Shown: positions 1-9,432, counted from the stretch's first letter. The stretch is DNA of 64,000 nt from JAHEEL01 sp963785245 (GCA_963785245.1 CAWAUO010000007.1:100490-164489); one strand, 5' to 3'. Program-made: numbers and translations. The notes: generated from the letters alone by a model not told the origin.

Positions 1-2249
1 TGATGCGCATCCCCGCCCCACCGCTGATCGGATCGAGCTTGTAGCGGCTCATCATCTTGGTGTCGCTTGCCCCACGCCCGTTGGCATTGGTGAGGCCTTC
101 CGACTGCTGTCCGAAACCGTGCGCCATGAACACGGCGTCCTTCCGGATTCGCTGGGTGGCCTTCACCGGGATCGGGCCGGTTCGATCACCGGCCTCGTTC
201 TCGAGCCAGACCCGATCGCCGTTCGAGTAGCCCAGGGCGGCGGCTTCGTCCTCGTTGATCCAGAGTTCGTTCTCGGGGTAGACGTCGCTCAGCACCGGCG
301 TGTTCTGGGTCTTCGCGAACGTGTGGACCGGTACTCGCCCGTAGAGGAGCCGGAAGTATCCGTCCGGCGGTTCCTCGGTCGGTTCGAACACCGGGATCGG
401 GTCGAAGCCGGCCTCGGCAAGCTCCTCCGAGAACAATTCGATCTTCCCGGATGGCGTGCGGAACGGCGACTCATCGCCGAAGTCCTCGAGGTAGGGCTTG
501 CCCTCCTGGATGAGGACGCCACCGGCGTCGTGCATCTTCTCGAGGCTCGAGCCGACCGACCGCAGGCGGGTGTCGAGATACTCCTCAACGGTCTCCCACT
601 TGAAGTAGGCGTCGAGACCGACCCGGAGGCCGAGTTCCCTCGCCATCTGCCATCCCGGCATCGTGTCGTACATCGGAGCGACGGCGGGTTCGCGCATCTG
701 GATGAACGGCGTCTTGTACGGAACCGTCGAGAGCTCGTCGTACCGCTCGAGGAACGTCGCCTCGGGGAACACCACGTCGGCCCAGGCGATGTGCTCTTGC
801 GGCAGAACGTCCACTGCCAGGATGAAGTCGAGCTTCTTGAGTGCCTCGATCGTGCGGGACGGCATCGGAACGGAGTTGAGGAGGTTGACGCCGTACACGA
901 TCAAGCCGGCGATCCGGTACGGATCGTCGTTGATCATCGGGTCGATCAACTCCTGCATCGCCGTTGCCCCACGCAAGAAGGTCTCACGCGCACCGTCTGC
1001 ACGGGCCTTGCCTGACGGCCCGAGGGGCAGCTCGTCGCTCACCTCTTCTCCAGGCTCGGCTGAGCAACCGCCGGCGCTCCCGGTCACCGCGAACGGTGGA
1101 TGGGGGTAGCTGTCGATGAACGGCGACTTGTCGAAGTACATCCCTCCGTGCCGGCCGTAGGCACCGAGCAGCGAGTTGATGATGAAGACCGTCCGCATGC
1201 GCTGCGAGTCGTTGCCGTACCAGGTGGTGTGGCGCCCCGGCATGATCGCTGCCTTCGGGTGCCGCTGACCCATGACCCGTGCCGTCTCGCGGATCTGATC
1301 GGCGGGCAGTTCCGTGATGGTTGACGCCCACTCCGGAGTGAGGTCCTTGACGTGGGCCTCGAGTTCGTCGTAGCCGACGGCGTACTGGTCGATGTACTCG
1401 CGATCGAAGAGATTCTCCTCGATCAGCACGTTCACCCAAGCCAGCAGCAGAGCAGTATCGGTGCCCGGCTTGATCGGCAGCCAGTAGTCGGCCTTTGAGG
1501 CAGCCGTCGAGAACCGCGGGTCGACGACGATGATCTGTGCACCGCGATCGCGCGGCATCGATGAAGTCCTGCATGACCGTGTTGCGGCTGTCCTCACCGA
1601 CATGGCTGCCGATGAAGGTAACGCACTCGATCTCGTCCCAGTCCATCGGTTCGTGACCGCCAACCGGGTAGCCGAGGGTGAGGTTGCACGCCTCGTCGCG
1701 TGGGCTCAGGCACAGCGCCGACGACGGCTTCCCGGCGTTCGGGGTTCCCCACGCCTGGGCGAAGTAGTCCGTGAACCAGAAGTCGCCGGTGGTGTGTCCG
1801 AAGATTGCCAGCGATTCCGGCCCGTACTGCTCCTTGATCGCAAGGATCTTCTCGGCGGTGTAGTCGAGTGCCTCTTCCCAGGTCACCTCGCGGAACTTGC
1901 CCTCGCCACGCTCACCGGTTCGGATCATCGGAGACTGGAGGCGATCCGGGTCGTACATGAACGACACGCCGCCCTGACCTCGTCCGCACAACATGCCGCG
2001 GCTCTTCGGATCGTTGATGTTGCCGTCAACCTTGAGGACCTTGCCGTCGACACTCTGAACGGCGATACCGCACTTCCACGGACACATGTCGCAGTAGTTA
2101 TAGGTGGTCGTCACCTCGCCCGTGGCGAACCAGGGCGGATCCGGATAGCGCATCGCGAGCGGTGAGGTGCCCGCCCCAATGGCGGCGGCACCGGCAAGTC
2201 CGGCACCGAAGAACTGCCTTCTGGTGATATCAAGCTCGACTCTGGCCAC
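1..2249 (-). CDS. Tat-exported molybdopterin oxidoreductase catalytic subunit (partial, frameshifted)
   Basis: DMSO-reductase-superfamily catalytic subunit, probably a PsrA/PhsA-like periplasmic enzyme carrying a bis-MGD molybdenum or tungsten cofactor. The N-terminus has a twin-arginine signal (TRRQFFGAGLAG, residues 9-20), then the 4Fe-4S ligands C53, C56, C60 and C88, and a candidate metal-ligand cysteine C180 (KPSSALCLSP). The first 230 or so residues read in one frame. Near 1540-1565 the frame slips, and the rest (IIVVDPRFSTAASKADYW onward, through MPGRHTTWYGNDSQRMR and a C-terminal molybdopterin-dinucleotide-binding region) reads in another frame to the window edge, so about 750 residues are visible. 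The frameshift looks like a one-base error rather than decay. The C-terminus and any Fe-S or membrane partners lie outside the window. The substrate cannot be told from the sequence. Confidence 0.88.
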
Positions 2250-2381
2250 GCGGAAACTCCCATCAATGGAAGATCCTCGTCAGGTGGCCACTTCGTCGCC
2301 TATTCCGGTCCCCGGTCCGGTGACGTCCACGTGCCCGCGGATCGCTGATGATGGATTGTTAACCCGGTCTCTGATCTACCT

Positions 2382-2401
2382 CTAGGGACCGAAGTCACCC
2401 G
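2382..2401. promoter_or_regulatory. DosR/DevR-like box 1
   Basis: The 20-mer has the core GGGACCGAAGTCACC. Against the mycobacterial DosR consensus as I recall it (TTSGGGACTWWAGTCCCSAA), 13 of 20 positions match, including GGGAC and AGTC. It is one base from box 2. A DevR homologue with a near-identical recognition helix is encoded at 32713-33426. Binding is inferred. Confidence 0.55.
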
Positions 2402-2402
2402 G

Positions 2403-2422
2403 TCAGGGTCGAAGGTCCCAAA
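2403..2422. promoter_or_regulatory. DosR/DevR-like box 2
   Basis: The 20-mer has the core AGGGTCGAAGGTCCCAAA and matches 14 of 20 positions of the recalled DosR consensus, including GGG and GTCCC..AA. Its centre lies 21 bases from that of box 1, about two helical turns, the tandem arrangement typical of strongly regulated DosR promoters. The outer GGGACC (2385-2390) and GGTCCC (2414-2419) are exact reverse complements. Confidence 0.55.
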
Positions 2423-2533
2423 GGATTTCGGTCACTCCATCCGGTATTGCACACCATGCTTGTGAATCGGGGTACTTGGCTTCTCTTATTCTTACTTATC
2501 GTGACAGGTTCGGACGTATTCGGATTGAACCGT

Positions 2534-2561
2534 CGCCGGTCGGCGGTCGCCGGTCGCCGGT
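2534..2561. repeat. Tandem heptamer repeat (CGCCGGT) x4
   Basis: Four consecutive heptamers, three CGCCGGT and one CGGCGGT. Related arrays occur at 41176-41202 and 50383-50402, always between genes. Confidence 0.7.
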
Positions 2562-2636
2562 TCGAGCGCTACCGGCAGATGTCGAATCAGCTCGCTTGGG
2601 TCTCGCTTCTTGGCGTGGCGCTCTACTGTTCAGATC

Positions 2637-4307
2637 ATGGATTTGGTGGAGACCATTCGCACGTCGGTGATCGGTTCGGACTTCACCGTGCCCGGCCCGT
2701 TCGGTCCTCGCCGGGTGACCTATGCGGACTACACCGCTTCCGGCCGGTCGCTGTCGTTCATCGAGGACTACCTGCGCGAGGTCGTCCTGCCGCTCTACGC
2801 CAATACACACACCGAGTCGTCGGGGACCGGACTCCAGACGACGCGGTTCCGGGAAGAAGCCCGGGACATGATTCGATCCTGCGTGAACGCAACCGACGAC
2901 CACGCGGTGGTATTCGCCGGATCAGGTGCCACCGGTGCTATCGACCGCCTTGTCTCTGTTCTGGGTCTCCGGATCCCCTGCAAGCTCGACGCGCAGTACC
3001 ACCTCACCGATCACATCCCGCCCTCGGAACGCCCGGTCGTATTCATCGGACCGTTCGAACACCACTCGAACGAACTGCCGTGGCGGGAGTCGATCGCCGA
3101 CGTCGTGCGCATCGAGGAGGACGCCGATGGGCACATCGATCTCGCGCAACTCGAACAGGCCCTCGAGGAGTACCGCGATCGGCCGCTGAAGATCGGCAGC
3201 TTCTCCGCGGCGTCGAACGTCACTGGAATCATCACCGACACCCGAGCCGTCGCCCGGCTCCTCCACGAACACGACGCCCTCTCGTTCTGGGACTTCGCCG
3301 CCGCCGCGCCGTACGTGTCCATCGACATGAGCCCCGAGGACGACCTCGCCGCGTACAAGGACGCCGTGTTCTTCTCGCCCCACAAGATGATCGGGGGTCC
3401 GGGAACACCAGGGGTGCTCATCGCACGCAAGGAACTGTTCACGAACCAGGTCCCGGCCGTACCCGGCGGCGGGACCGTCGCCTTCGTCAATCCGAACGAA
3501 CACCGCTACGTCGACGACATCGAAACAAGGGAGGAAGGCGGTACTCCGGCAATCGTCGAATCGATCCGTGCCGGTCTCGTCTTCCAACTCAAGCACGCCG
3601 TCGGTTCGGACCGGATCAGGGATCTCGAGGAATCGTTCATCACGAGGGCCATCGCCTCGTGGAGCACGAACCCGAACATCAAACTGCTCGGCAATCCCGA
3701 AGCGGAGCGCCTCTCAATCGTCTCGTTCGTCATCCGCCACGACGACCGGTACCTCCACCACAACTACGTCGTCGCGCTCCTCAACGATCTCTTCGGGATC
3801 CAGTCAAGGGGCGGATGCTCCTGCGCCGGCCCATACGGGCACCGACTGCTCGACATCGACCTCGAGACGTCGACCGAGTTCGAGCGTGAGATCACGCGCG
3901 GGTGCGAGGGGATCAAGCCCGGATGGGTGCGCGTCAACTTCAACTACTTCATCTCGGAACTCGTCTTCGACTTCATTGTCGAGGCGGTGCATTTGATCGC
4001 CAACGAAGGCTGGCGCCTGCTCCCGTACTACCGCTTCGAAGCCGCCTCGGGTCTCTGGGAGCACCGCGACGGCCGGGGAGAGGCCCCGCTCAGCCTGAGC
4101 GAAATCGACTACTCGAGCGGCCTCATGCACTTCGATCACCGCCCGAGCCAGGACGCCGATCATGTGCTCTCCGACTACCTCGCCGAGGCGCGATCGATCC
4201 TCGACGATGCCTTGCCGCTCGGCACCGAGACCGAAGTGGAACTGTTCAACGACGACTTCGAACACCTGCGGTGGTTCACACTCCCGCACGAGGTCATTGA
4301 TGGCTGA
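2637..4307 (+). CDS. Class V aminotransferase-fold PLP enzyme with C-terminal extension
   Basis: PLP-dependent enzyme of the class V aminotransferase/cysteine desulfurase family, 556 residues from the ATG chosen here (a TTG at 2610 is the upstream alternative). The PLP lysine is K250 in FFSPHKMIGGPGTPGVL. A cysteine-bearing loop near residues 390-400 (SRGGCSCAGPYGH) lies where desulfurases place their persulfide-forming cysteine. That suggests sulfur or selenium mobilisation, but the reaction is unproven. About 140 residues after the class V core form an extension I cannot assign. The stop overlaps the next gene's start by eight bases, implying translational coupling to the hydrolase. The upstream region carries DosR-like boxes shared with a divergent molybdoenzyme. 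Confidence 0.85.
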   Translation: MDLVETIRTSVIGSDFTVPGPFGPRRVTYADYTASGRSLSFIEDYLREVVLPLYANTHTESSGTGLQTTRFREEARDMIRSCVNATDDHAVVFAGSGATGAIDRLVSVLGLRIPCKLDAQYHLTDHIPPSERPVVFIGPFEHHSNELPWRESIADVVRIEEDADGHIDLAQLEQALEEYRDRPLKIGSFSAASNVTGIITDTRAVARLLHEHDALSFWDFAAAAPYVSIDMSPEDDLAAYKDAVFFSPHKMIGGPGTPGVLIARKELFTNQVPAVPGGGTVAFVNPNEHRYVDDIETREEGGTPAIVESIRAGLVFQLKHAVGSDRIRDLEESFITRAIASWSTNPNIKLLGNPEAERLSIVSFVIRHDDRYLHHNYVVALLNDLFGIQSRGGCSCAGPYGHRLLDIDLETSTEFEREITRGCEGIKPGWVRVNFNYFISELVFDFIVEAVHLIANEGWRLLPYYRFEAASGLWEHRDGRGEAPLSLSEIDYSSGLMHFDHRPSQDADHVLSDYLAEARSILDDALPLGTETEVELFNDDFEHLRWFTLPHEVIDG

Positions 4308-5211
4308 GTCCGCTGAGCCCGCCGCCCCTTCGTGGTTCGTGCGCGCCGTCGAAACGCCCTATCACGATCGCCAGATCCGGGTCGCCGGCACGGACATTCA
4401 CTACCTCGACTGGGGGACGCGCGGCAAGCCCGGTCTCGTATTCGTCCATGGTGGCGCAGCCCACGCCCACTGGTGGTCGTTCATCGCTCCGATGTTCACT
4501 GAGGACCGGCATGCCGTGGCCATCGACCTGTCCGGTCACGGCGACAGCGGGCGCCGGCCCCACTACGACCACAAGCTGTGGGCCGCTGAGATCCTCGCCG
4601 TCGCCGAAGCCGCCGGCTTCCCGGGCCTACCCGTGGTCGTCGGCCACTCGCTCGGCGGCGGCATCACACTCGAACTCGCCTCAGCGCACGGGGACCAACT
4701 CGCAGGAGCCGTGATCGTGGATACGCCGGTCCGCCGGCCCGATCCGGAGTCCAAGGAAGGGGCGCGCGGCCGGGCGTTCCGGTCGCCCGGCACCTACCCG
4801 GACAAGGCGGCAGCCCTGCGGCACTTCCGCCTCGTCCCTCCGCAGTCATGCGAGAATCGCTTCGTCGTCGACCACGTCGGCGCCCGGTCCGTCCACGAGA
4901 CCGATCTCGGATGGACGTGGAAGTTCGATCCGCACCTGTTCGAGCAGACACTCGTCTCGTTCAAGGACCAATTCACGTCGGTTCGGTGCCGGATTGCTTT
5001 GTTCCGGGGCGAGTACAGCACGATCGTCCCTGACGACACGGCCGCCTACATGTACGAGTTGACGGGCCGAAACCTGCCCTTCGTCTCGATTCCCGAAGCC
5101 CACCACCACCTCATCCTCGACCAACCACTCGCCTTCGTCGCGGCACTCCGGACGCTGCTCGCCGATTGGGAGCACTCAATTCCGCGTACGGTCCTTGAGG
5201 AATTGGGCTGA
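4300..5211 (+). CDS. Alpha/beta hydrolase
   Basis: Alpha/beta-hydrolase-fold enzyme, 303 residues from the ATG at 4300, which overlaps the stop of the aminotransferase-fold gene. The oxyanion region FVHGGAAHAHWW, the nucleophile elbow GHSLGGG (S117) and the C-terminal histidine in PEAHHHLILDQP are visible. The catalytic acid is not obvious; it may be the glutamate of FRGEYS or an aspartate a few residues later. There is no signal peptide, so it is cytoplasmic. Its substrate is unknown, but the overlap suggests it acts in the same pathway as the PLP enzyme. Confidence 0.85.
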   Translation: MAESAEPAAPSWFVRAVETPYHDRQIRVAGTDIHYLDWGTRGKPGLVFVHGGAAHAHWWSFIAPMFTEDRHAVAIDLSGHGDSGRRPHYDHKLWAAEILAVAEAAGFPGLPVVVGHSLGGGITLELASAHGDQLAGAVIVDTPVRRPDPESKEGARGRAFRSPGTYPDKAAALRHFRLVPPQSCENRFVVDHVGARSVHETDLGWTWKFDPHLFEQTLVSFKDQFTSVRCRIALFRGEYSTIVPDDTAAYMYELTGRNLPFVSIPEAHHHLILDQPLAFVAALRTLLADWEHSIPRTVLEELG

Positions 5212-5254
5212 TCTGCCGATACCAATTCGGTACGTACTCTGGAAAGGCCGAGCG

Positions 5255-5908
5255 ATGCGCCAAAACCCGGTTCCTGCGCTCACACTCGATCAGGCCTACC
5301 AGGCGGCATACCTGTGGATGTTCCACGTGGGTGAACCACCGGTCGAGATCGCCGAACGGGGATCCCAGAGCGTGGAGTTGCGTTCCGACGGTATGACTGC
5401 CTTCGTCCGCGTGCCCGACCACGAACTCAACCAACGGACCGTTCTGGCCGTGCTCGCCTCGGAACCCAACAACCGGACCCGGCTGATCTTCTCAACGGCC
5501 GGGTTCACACCGGGAGCCGTCAGCATTGCCGAGGCACAGGGCATTGCCCTGTTCACCCTCGCCGTCGATGGTTCCGCAATGCCCGAGAACGGACGGGCAA
5601 TCGATCTCGCGCCGCTCGATGGCCCCCCGCCTCCGTTCCCGGTCGAGCACAGGGAAGACGACTTCGTGATCACGAAGGCGAACTGGGGCCGCACCGAATT
5701 CCCAGACGACGAGTGGATCGACTGCCCGGGATGCGGCACGAACCAGCACCGGTCGCTCGATGCGTGCCGGGTGTGCGGCAGCCACCTCCCGGGGGCCGCC
5801 GCCGGTGGACCCGCGGACGATGTCGTCTACCGCTGCGTCGATTGCGGATCGCAGAACGTGGAAGCCGTCATCCCCACGGCCGCTCCGCGGCACGCCGAAC
5901 GCCACTAG
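5255..5908 (+). CDS. Hypothetical protein with degenerate Mrr-like domain and zinc ribbon
   Basis: Protein of 217 residues starting at the ATG preceded by GGAAAGG (5241-5247). A longer reading from 5195 lacks such a site and overlaps the hydrolase. Residues 1-125 resemble a restriction-endonuclease-like (Mrr-type) fold, with a hydrophobic strand ending in AEAQGIALFTL, but I cannot see the usual D...(E/Q)xK catalytic set, so it may be inactive. Residues from about 155 hold paired cysteines (CPGCGT, CRVCGS) and a later CVDCGS, which suggest two zinc knuckles. No function is assigned. The gene is convergent with glgB, 42 bases apart. Confidence 0.65.
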   Translation: MRQNPVPALTLDQAYQAAYLWMFHVGEPPVEIAERGSQSVELRSDGMTAFVRVPDHELNQRTVLAVLASEPNNRTRLIFSTAGFTPGAVSIAEAQGIALFTLAVDGSAMPENGRAIDLAPLDGPPPPFPVEHREDDFVITKANWGRTEFPDDEWIDCPGCGTNQHRSLDACRVCGSHLPGAAAGGPADDVVYRCVDCGSQNVEAVIPTAAPRHAERH

Positions 5909-5950
5909 GCCTTTCCCAAAGGCCGCTGGGTTCACCTCGCGGACACGAAC

Positions 5951-7822
5951 TCAACGTACGTGGGCAGGAGCCACAAACACCACTCCGAGCGGGGGCAGAT
6001 CGATCGCCACGGAGTGCGAACGCCCGTGCATCGGCGCATCGGTGGCTTCGAGGGTTCCGGCCGATCCGGCGCCGGATCCCCAGTAGGCCTCATCATCGCT
6101 GTTCAGCAGCACGTCCCATGTCCCATCGACGGGCACACCAATCCGATAGCCGGGCCGCAAGACGGGGGTCAAGTTCATCGCCACCAGGACGGGTCGGCCG
6201 CCACCCTTGCGGAGGAGGCTGAAGACACTCGCCCCGGCGTCGCCGGCGTCGATCCACTCAAATCCGCCGGGGCTGTAGTCGTCAACCGAAAGGGCCGGCT
6301 CCCCCCGATAGACGGTGTTGAGATCCTTCACCCATTGCTGCATCCCGGCATGGTTGTCGTGGTCGAGGACGAACCATTCGAGTTGCCGGTCGACCGACCA
6401 CTCCGACCGCTGGGCGAACTCTCCGCCCATGAACAGACACTTCTTGGCGGGGAGGCCGTACTGGTATCCGTAGAGGGCGCGCAGGTTCGCGAACTGCTGC
6501 CACTCGTCCCCCGGCATCTTGCTGATGAGGGACCCCTTGCCGTGGACGACCTCGTCGTGTGACAGGGTGAGCACGAAGTTCTCGTCATATGCGTAGAGCA
6601 TCCGGAACGTCAGGTCGTTCTGGTGGAACGACCGGTGGACCGGCTCGTGCGCGAAGTACTCGAGCGTGTCGTGCATCCACCCCATGTCCCACTTGTATCC
6701 GAATCCGAGTCCGCCAGCGTCGACCGGACGGGACACGCCGGGGAAAGCCGTCGATTCCTCGGCGATCATGGCGATGCCGGGGTGCTCACCGTACGCGGCG
6801 GCGTTGACTTGCTTGAGCAGCGAGATCGCTTCGAGGTTCTCGTTACCACCCAGCACATTCGGCTCCCACTCGCCATCCTCGCGTGAGTAGTCGCGGTACA
6901 GCATCGAAGCGACCCCATCGACCCGCAGGCCATCTGCGTGATACCGATCGAGCCAGAAGTTCGCGGACGAGACGAGGAACGAGCGGACCTCGTTCCGGCC
7001 GTAGTTGAAGATGAAGCTCCCCCAGTCGGGATGGAATCCCTGCCGTGGGTCGGCATGCTCGTACAGCGCCGTGCCGTCGAACTGGGAGAGGCCGTGGGCA
7101 TCGGTGGCGAAGTGCGAGGGGACCCAGTCGATGATCACCCCGATCCCAGCCTGATGGAGGTAGTCGATCAGGTACATGAGATCCTGCGGGGTGCCGAACC
7201 GACTCGTCGGCGAGAAGTAGCCGGTCACCTGGTATCCCCACGACGGGTAGTACGGATGCTCGGCGAGCGGCATGAACTCGACGTGGGTGTATCCCATCTC
7301 GACCATGTAGTCCGCAAGTGGTTCCGCCAACTCCCGGTAGGAGTAGGAGTCCCCGTTCTCCGCCCGTTGCCACGACCCCGAGTGCAGTTCGTAGATGGAG
7401 ATGGGAGCGTCAGGGGCCTGGTGCGCCGCACGCGTTGACATCCACCCTTCGTCGTGCCACTCGTAGTCGAGACTCCACACGACCGATGCGGTCTTGGGGG
7501 GAACCTCGGCGAGGAACGCGATCGGATCGGCCTTCTCAATCAGGTCTCCGGATGCCGTGGTGATCGCGTACTTGTACGTGTTCCCCTGGTGGACCGTCGG
7601 GACATGGGCCTTCCAGATGCCGGACCCCGTTGGGAACATCGGGTTCGTCGACGCGTCCCAGCCGTTGAAGTCGCCGACGACGGAGACCTCGCGCGCGCTC
7701 GGCGCCCACACGGCGAAGTGGGCACTGCCGTCTGGGAGTACCTGTGCGCCGAGGTGGTCGTACACGCGGGTCTGCGTGCCTTCGTTGAAGAGATGGACAT
7801 CGAGATCGCCAAGGAGTTCCAT
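5951..7822 (-). CDS. glgB: 1,4-alpha-glucan branching enzyme
   Basis: Glycogen branching enzyme (GH13), which forms alpha-1,6 branches in alpha-1,4-glucan. The 623 residues from the ATG at 7822 match the family length; a reading from 7867 adds 15 atypical residues. An N-terminal CBM48-like domain (VWAPSAREVSVVGDFNGWD) is followed by the catalytic barrel with THVEFMPLAEHP, the nucleophile aspartate in GLRVDGVASMLYRDYSR, the acid glutamate in AMIAEESTAFP, and LSHDEVVHGKGS for the third acidic residue. The C-terminal beta domain is complete. It is divergent from the tryptophanase-family gene by 70 bases. A glycogen synthase-like gene lies 50 kb away in this window, so the glycogen genes are dispersed. 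Confidence 0.96.
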   Translation of the reverse strand: MELLGDLDVHLFNEGTQTRVYDHLGAQVLPDGSAHFAVWAPSAREVSVVGDFNGWDASTNPMFPTGSGIWKAHVPTVHQGNTYKYAITTASGDLIEKADPIAFLAEVPPKTASVVWSLDYEWHDEGWMSTRAAHQAPDAPISIYELHSGSWQRAENGDSYSYRELAEPLADYMVEMGYTHVEFMPLAEHPYYPSWGYQVTGYFSPTSRFGTPQDLMYLIDYLHQAGIGVIIDWVPSHFATDAHGLSQFDGTALYEHADPRQGFHPDWGSFIFNYGRNEVRSFLVSSANFWLDRYHADGLRVDGVASMLYRDYSREDGEWEPNVLGGNENLEAISLLKQVNAAAYGEHPGIAMIAEESTAFPGVSRPVDAGGLGFGYKWDMGWMHDTLEYFAHEPVHRSFHQNDLTFRMLYAYDENFVLTLSHDEVVHGKGSLISKMPGDEWQQFANLRALYGYQYGLPAKKCLFMGGEFAQRSEWSVDRQLEWFVLDHDNHAGMQQWVKDLNTVYRGEPALSVDDYSPGGFEWIDAGDAGASVFSLLRKGGGRPVLVAMNLTPVLRPGYRIGVPVDGTWDVLLNSDDEAYWGSGAGSAGTLEATDAPMHGRSHSVAIDLPPLGVVFVAPAHVR

Positions 7823-7892
7823 GACCCAGCAGCCTACCGACTCAAGCGCCGCCCGCGGCTGCGACAATCAGTGCGGCGACCGAAAGGACCAC

Positions 7893-9272
7893 ATGCCGTA
7901 CCGCACCATCATCGAGCCATTCCGCATCCACACGATCCAGGCCATCGACCTGCCGACGGTCGAGGAACGTGAGGAAGCCCTGCAGGGCGCTGGCTACAAC
8001 CTCTTTGGCCTCCATGCCGACCAGGTGATCATCGACCTGCTCACCGATTCAGGAACGGGCGCCATGTCCTCCGAACAGTGGGCCGGGATGATGCGCGGTG
8101 ATGAATCGTATGCCGGTAGCCGAAGCTTCTACCGGTTTGAACGCGCGGTGAAGGACCTCACGGGCTACACCGAGGTTATCCCGACCCACCAGGGTCGCGC
8201 CGCTGAGAAGATCCTCTTCACGGTGATGGTGTCCGAGGGCGACGTCGTTCCGAACAACACGCACTTCGACACGACGCGGGCCAACGTCGAGTACCAGGGT
8301 GGCGAGGCACTCGACCTCGTCGAGCCGTCCAGCCCGTCGGAGATCTTGCCGTTCAAAGGCAACATGGACGTCGACACGCTCCGCGCCACCATCAAGGAGG
8401 TGGGCGCCGAACGCATCCCGCTCGTCGTGATGACGGTCACGAACAACTCGGGCGGCGGTCAGCCGGTCTCGATGCAGAACCTGCGTGAGGTTCGAGCCGT
8501 ATGCGACGAGTACGGCATCCCCCTGTTCCTCGATGCCTGCCGGTTCGCCGAGAACGCCTGGTTCATCAAGCTCCGCGAGGTGGGCTACGCCGATCGGACA
8601 CCGAAGGAGATCGCCCAGGAGATGTTCTCCCTCGCCGACGGATGCACGATGTCGGCGAAGAAGGACGGTCTGGTCAACATCGGCGGGTTCCTGGCGCTGA
8701 ACAACCACGACCTCTCTCTCCAAGCCAGGAATCTCTTGATCCTGACCGAAGGGTTCCCGACGTACGGTGGACTCGCCGGATACGATCTCGAAGCGCTGGC
8801 TCAAGGCCTGGAGGAGGTCGTCGACGAGGACTATCTCCGCTATCGGATCCGATCGACGGAGTACCTCGCCGACCGGGTCGTCGACGCCGGAGTCCCGATC
8901 GTGCAACCGGCCGGCGGCCACGCCGTCTACCTCGATGCGAAGGCGCTCCTCCCCCACATCCCGGCTCACCAGTATCCGGCCCAGGCCCTCGCCGTCGAGT
9001 TGTATCGCAACGGCGGCGTGCGAGGCGTTGAGATCGGCACGGTCATGTTCGGCCGCCCCGGACCGGACGGTGCACCCGACCAGGCCGCGCCGATGGAACT
9101 CGTCCGTCTCGCGATCCCTCGCCGCACCTACACCCAGAGCCATATCGACTACGTGGCAGAAGTCGTCATCGACGTCGCGGCAGGAGCGGAGAGCATCCGC
9201 GGCTACCGGATCGTGGAACAGGCCCCGTGGTTGAGGCACTTCACTGCGAGATTCGAACCGGTCGCCGAATAG
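7893..9272 (+). CDS. tnaA: Tryptophanase / beta-tyrosinase family lyase, probably tryptophanase
   Basis: PLP-dependent beta-eliminating lyase of 459 residues, full length for the family. The start is the ATG at 7893. The PLP lysine is expected at K257 in TMSAKKDGLVNIGG. Tryptophanases cleave tryptophan to indole, pyruvate and ammonia; tyrosine phenol-lyases release phenol. The stretch GGVRGVEIGTVMFG has isoleucine where phenol-lyases carry the phenol-binding arginine, and KALLPHIPAHQYPAQALA is tryptophanase-like. In contrast LVNIGGFL resembles phenol-lyases. I therefore favour tryptophanase but not strongly. No TnaC-like leader or aromatic amino acid permease is adjacent. Confidence 0.85.
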   Translation: MPYRTIIEPFRIHTIQAIDLPTVEEREEALQGAGYNLFGLHADQVIIDLLTDSGTGAMSSEQWAGMMRGDESYAGSRSFYRFERAVKDLTGYTEVIPTHQGRAAEKILFTVMVSEGDVVPNNTHFDTTRANVEYQGGEALDLVEPSSPSEILPFKGNMDVDTLRATIKEVGAERIPLVVMTVTNNSGGGQPVSMQNLREVRAVCDEYGIPLFLDACRFAENAWFIKLREVGYADRTPKEIAQEMFSLADGCTMSAKKDGLVNIGGFLALNNHDLSLQARNLLILTEGFPTYGGLAGYDLEALAQGLEEVVDEDYLRYRIRSTEYLADRVVDAGVPIVQPAGGHAVYLDAKALLPHIPAHQYPAQALAVELYRNGGVRGVEIGTVMFGRPGPDGAPDQAAPMELVRLAIPRRTYTQSHIDYVAEVVIDVAAGAESIRGYRIVEQAPWLRHFTARFEPVAE

Positions 9273-9432
9273 CCGCGCGCGGTGGCACCCGCCCATGCCT
9301 AGCGGTGTGGTCGGGTTGCGCGGGTGGGGCGTCTGACGGTTCGACCTACAGCGGTGATGTCCCGTCCCGACGGTCTCGGGGAATACGCTACGAACCCGAC
9401 TCGTGGCTACGGCACATGAAAGGCTGACCGGC

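Larger units (their letters stand above)
2250..2636. promoter_or_regulatory. Divergent intergenic regulatory region
   Basis: This 387-base gap separates the molybdoenzyme gene from the aminotransferase/hydrolase pair, so it must hold both promoters. It contains two adjacent DosR-like palindromes (2382-2422) and a run of four tandem heptamers (2534-2561). I see no convincing coding frame or RNA gene in the rest. An AT-richer patch at 2483-2510 could be promoter sequence, but I cannot assign boxes. Confidence 0.6.

Noticed and set aside
2550..2583. GGTTCGAGC resembling a tRNA T-loop
   Set aside because: The flanking bases do not form a 5-bp T stem, and the sequence is part of a tandem heptamer array.
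2447..3889. Plus-strand frame of 480 codons overlapping the aminotransferase gene
   Set aside because: Most of it overlaps the class V enzyme in another frame and becomes Arg/Pro-rich; no domain is seen. The short hydrophobic start is not enough.
4162..4299. Upstream extension of the alpha/beta hydrolase
   Set aside because: It lies wholly within the preceding gene and is Arg/Ser/Thr-rich; the ATG at 4300 begins the recognisable protein.
9325..9350. GGTTCGACC resembling a tRNA T-loop
   Set aside because: No matching acceptor, D-arm or anticodon stem can be built around it.
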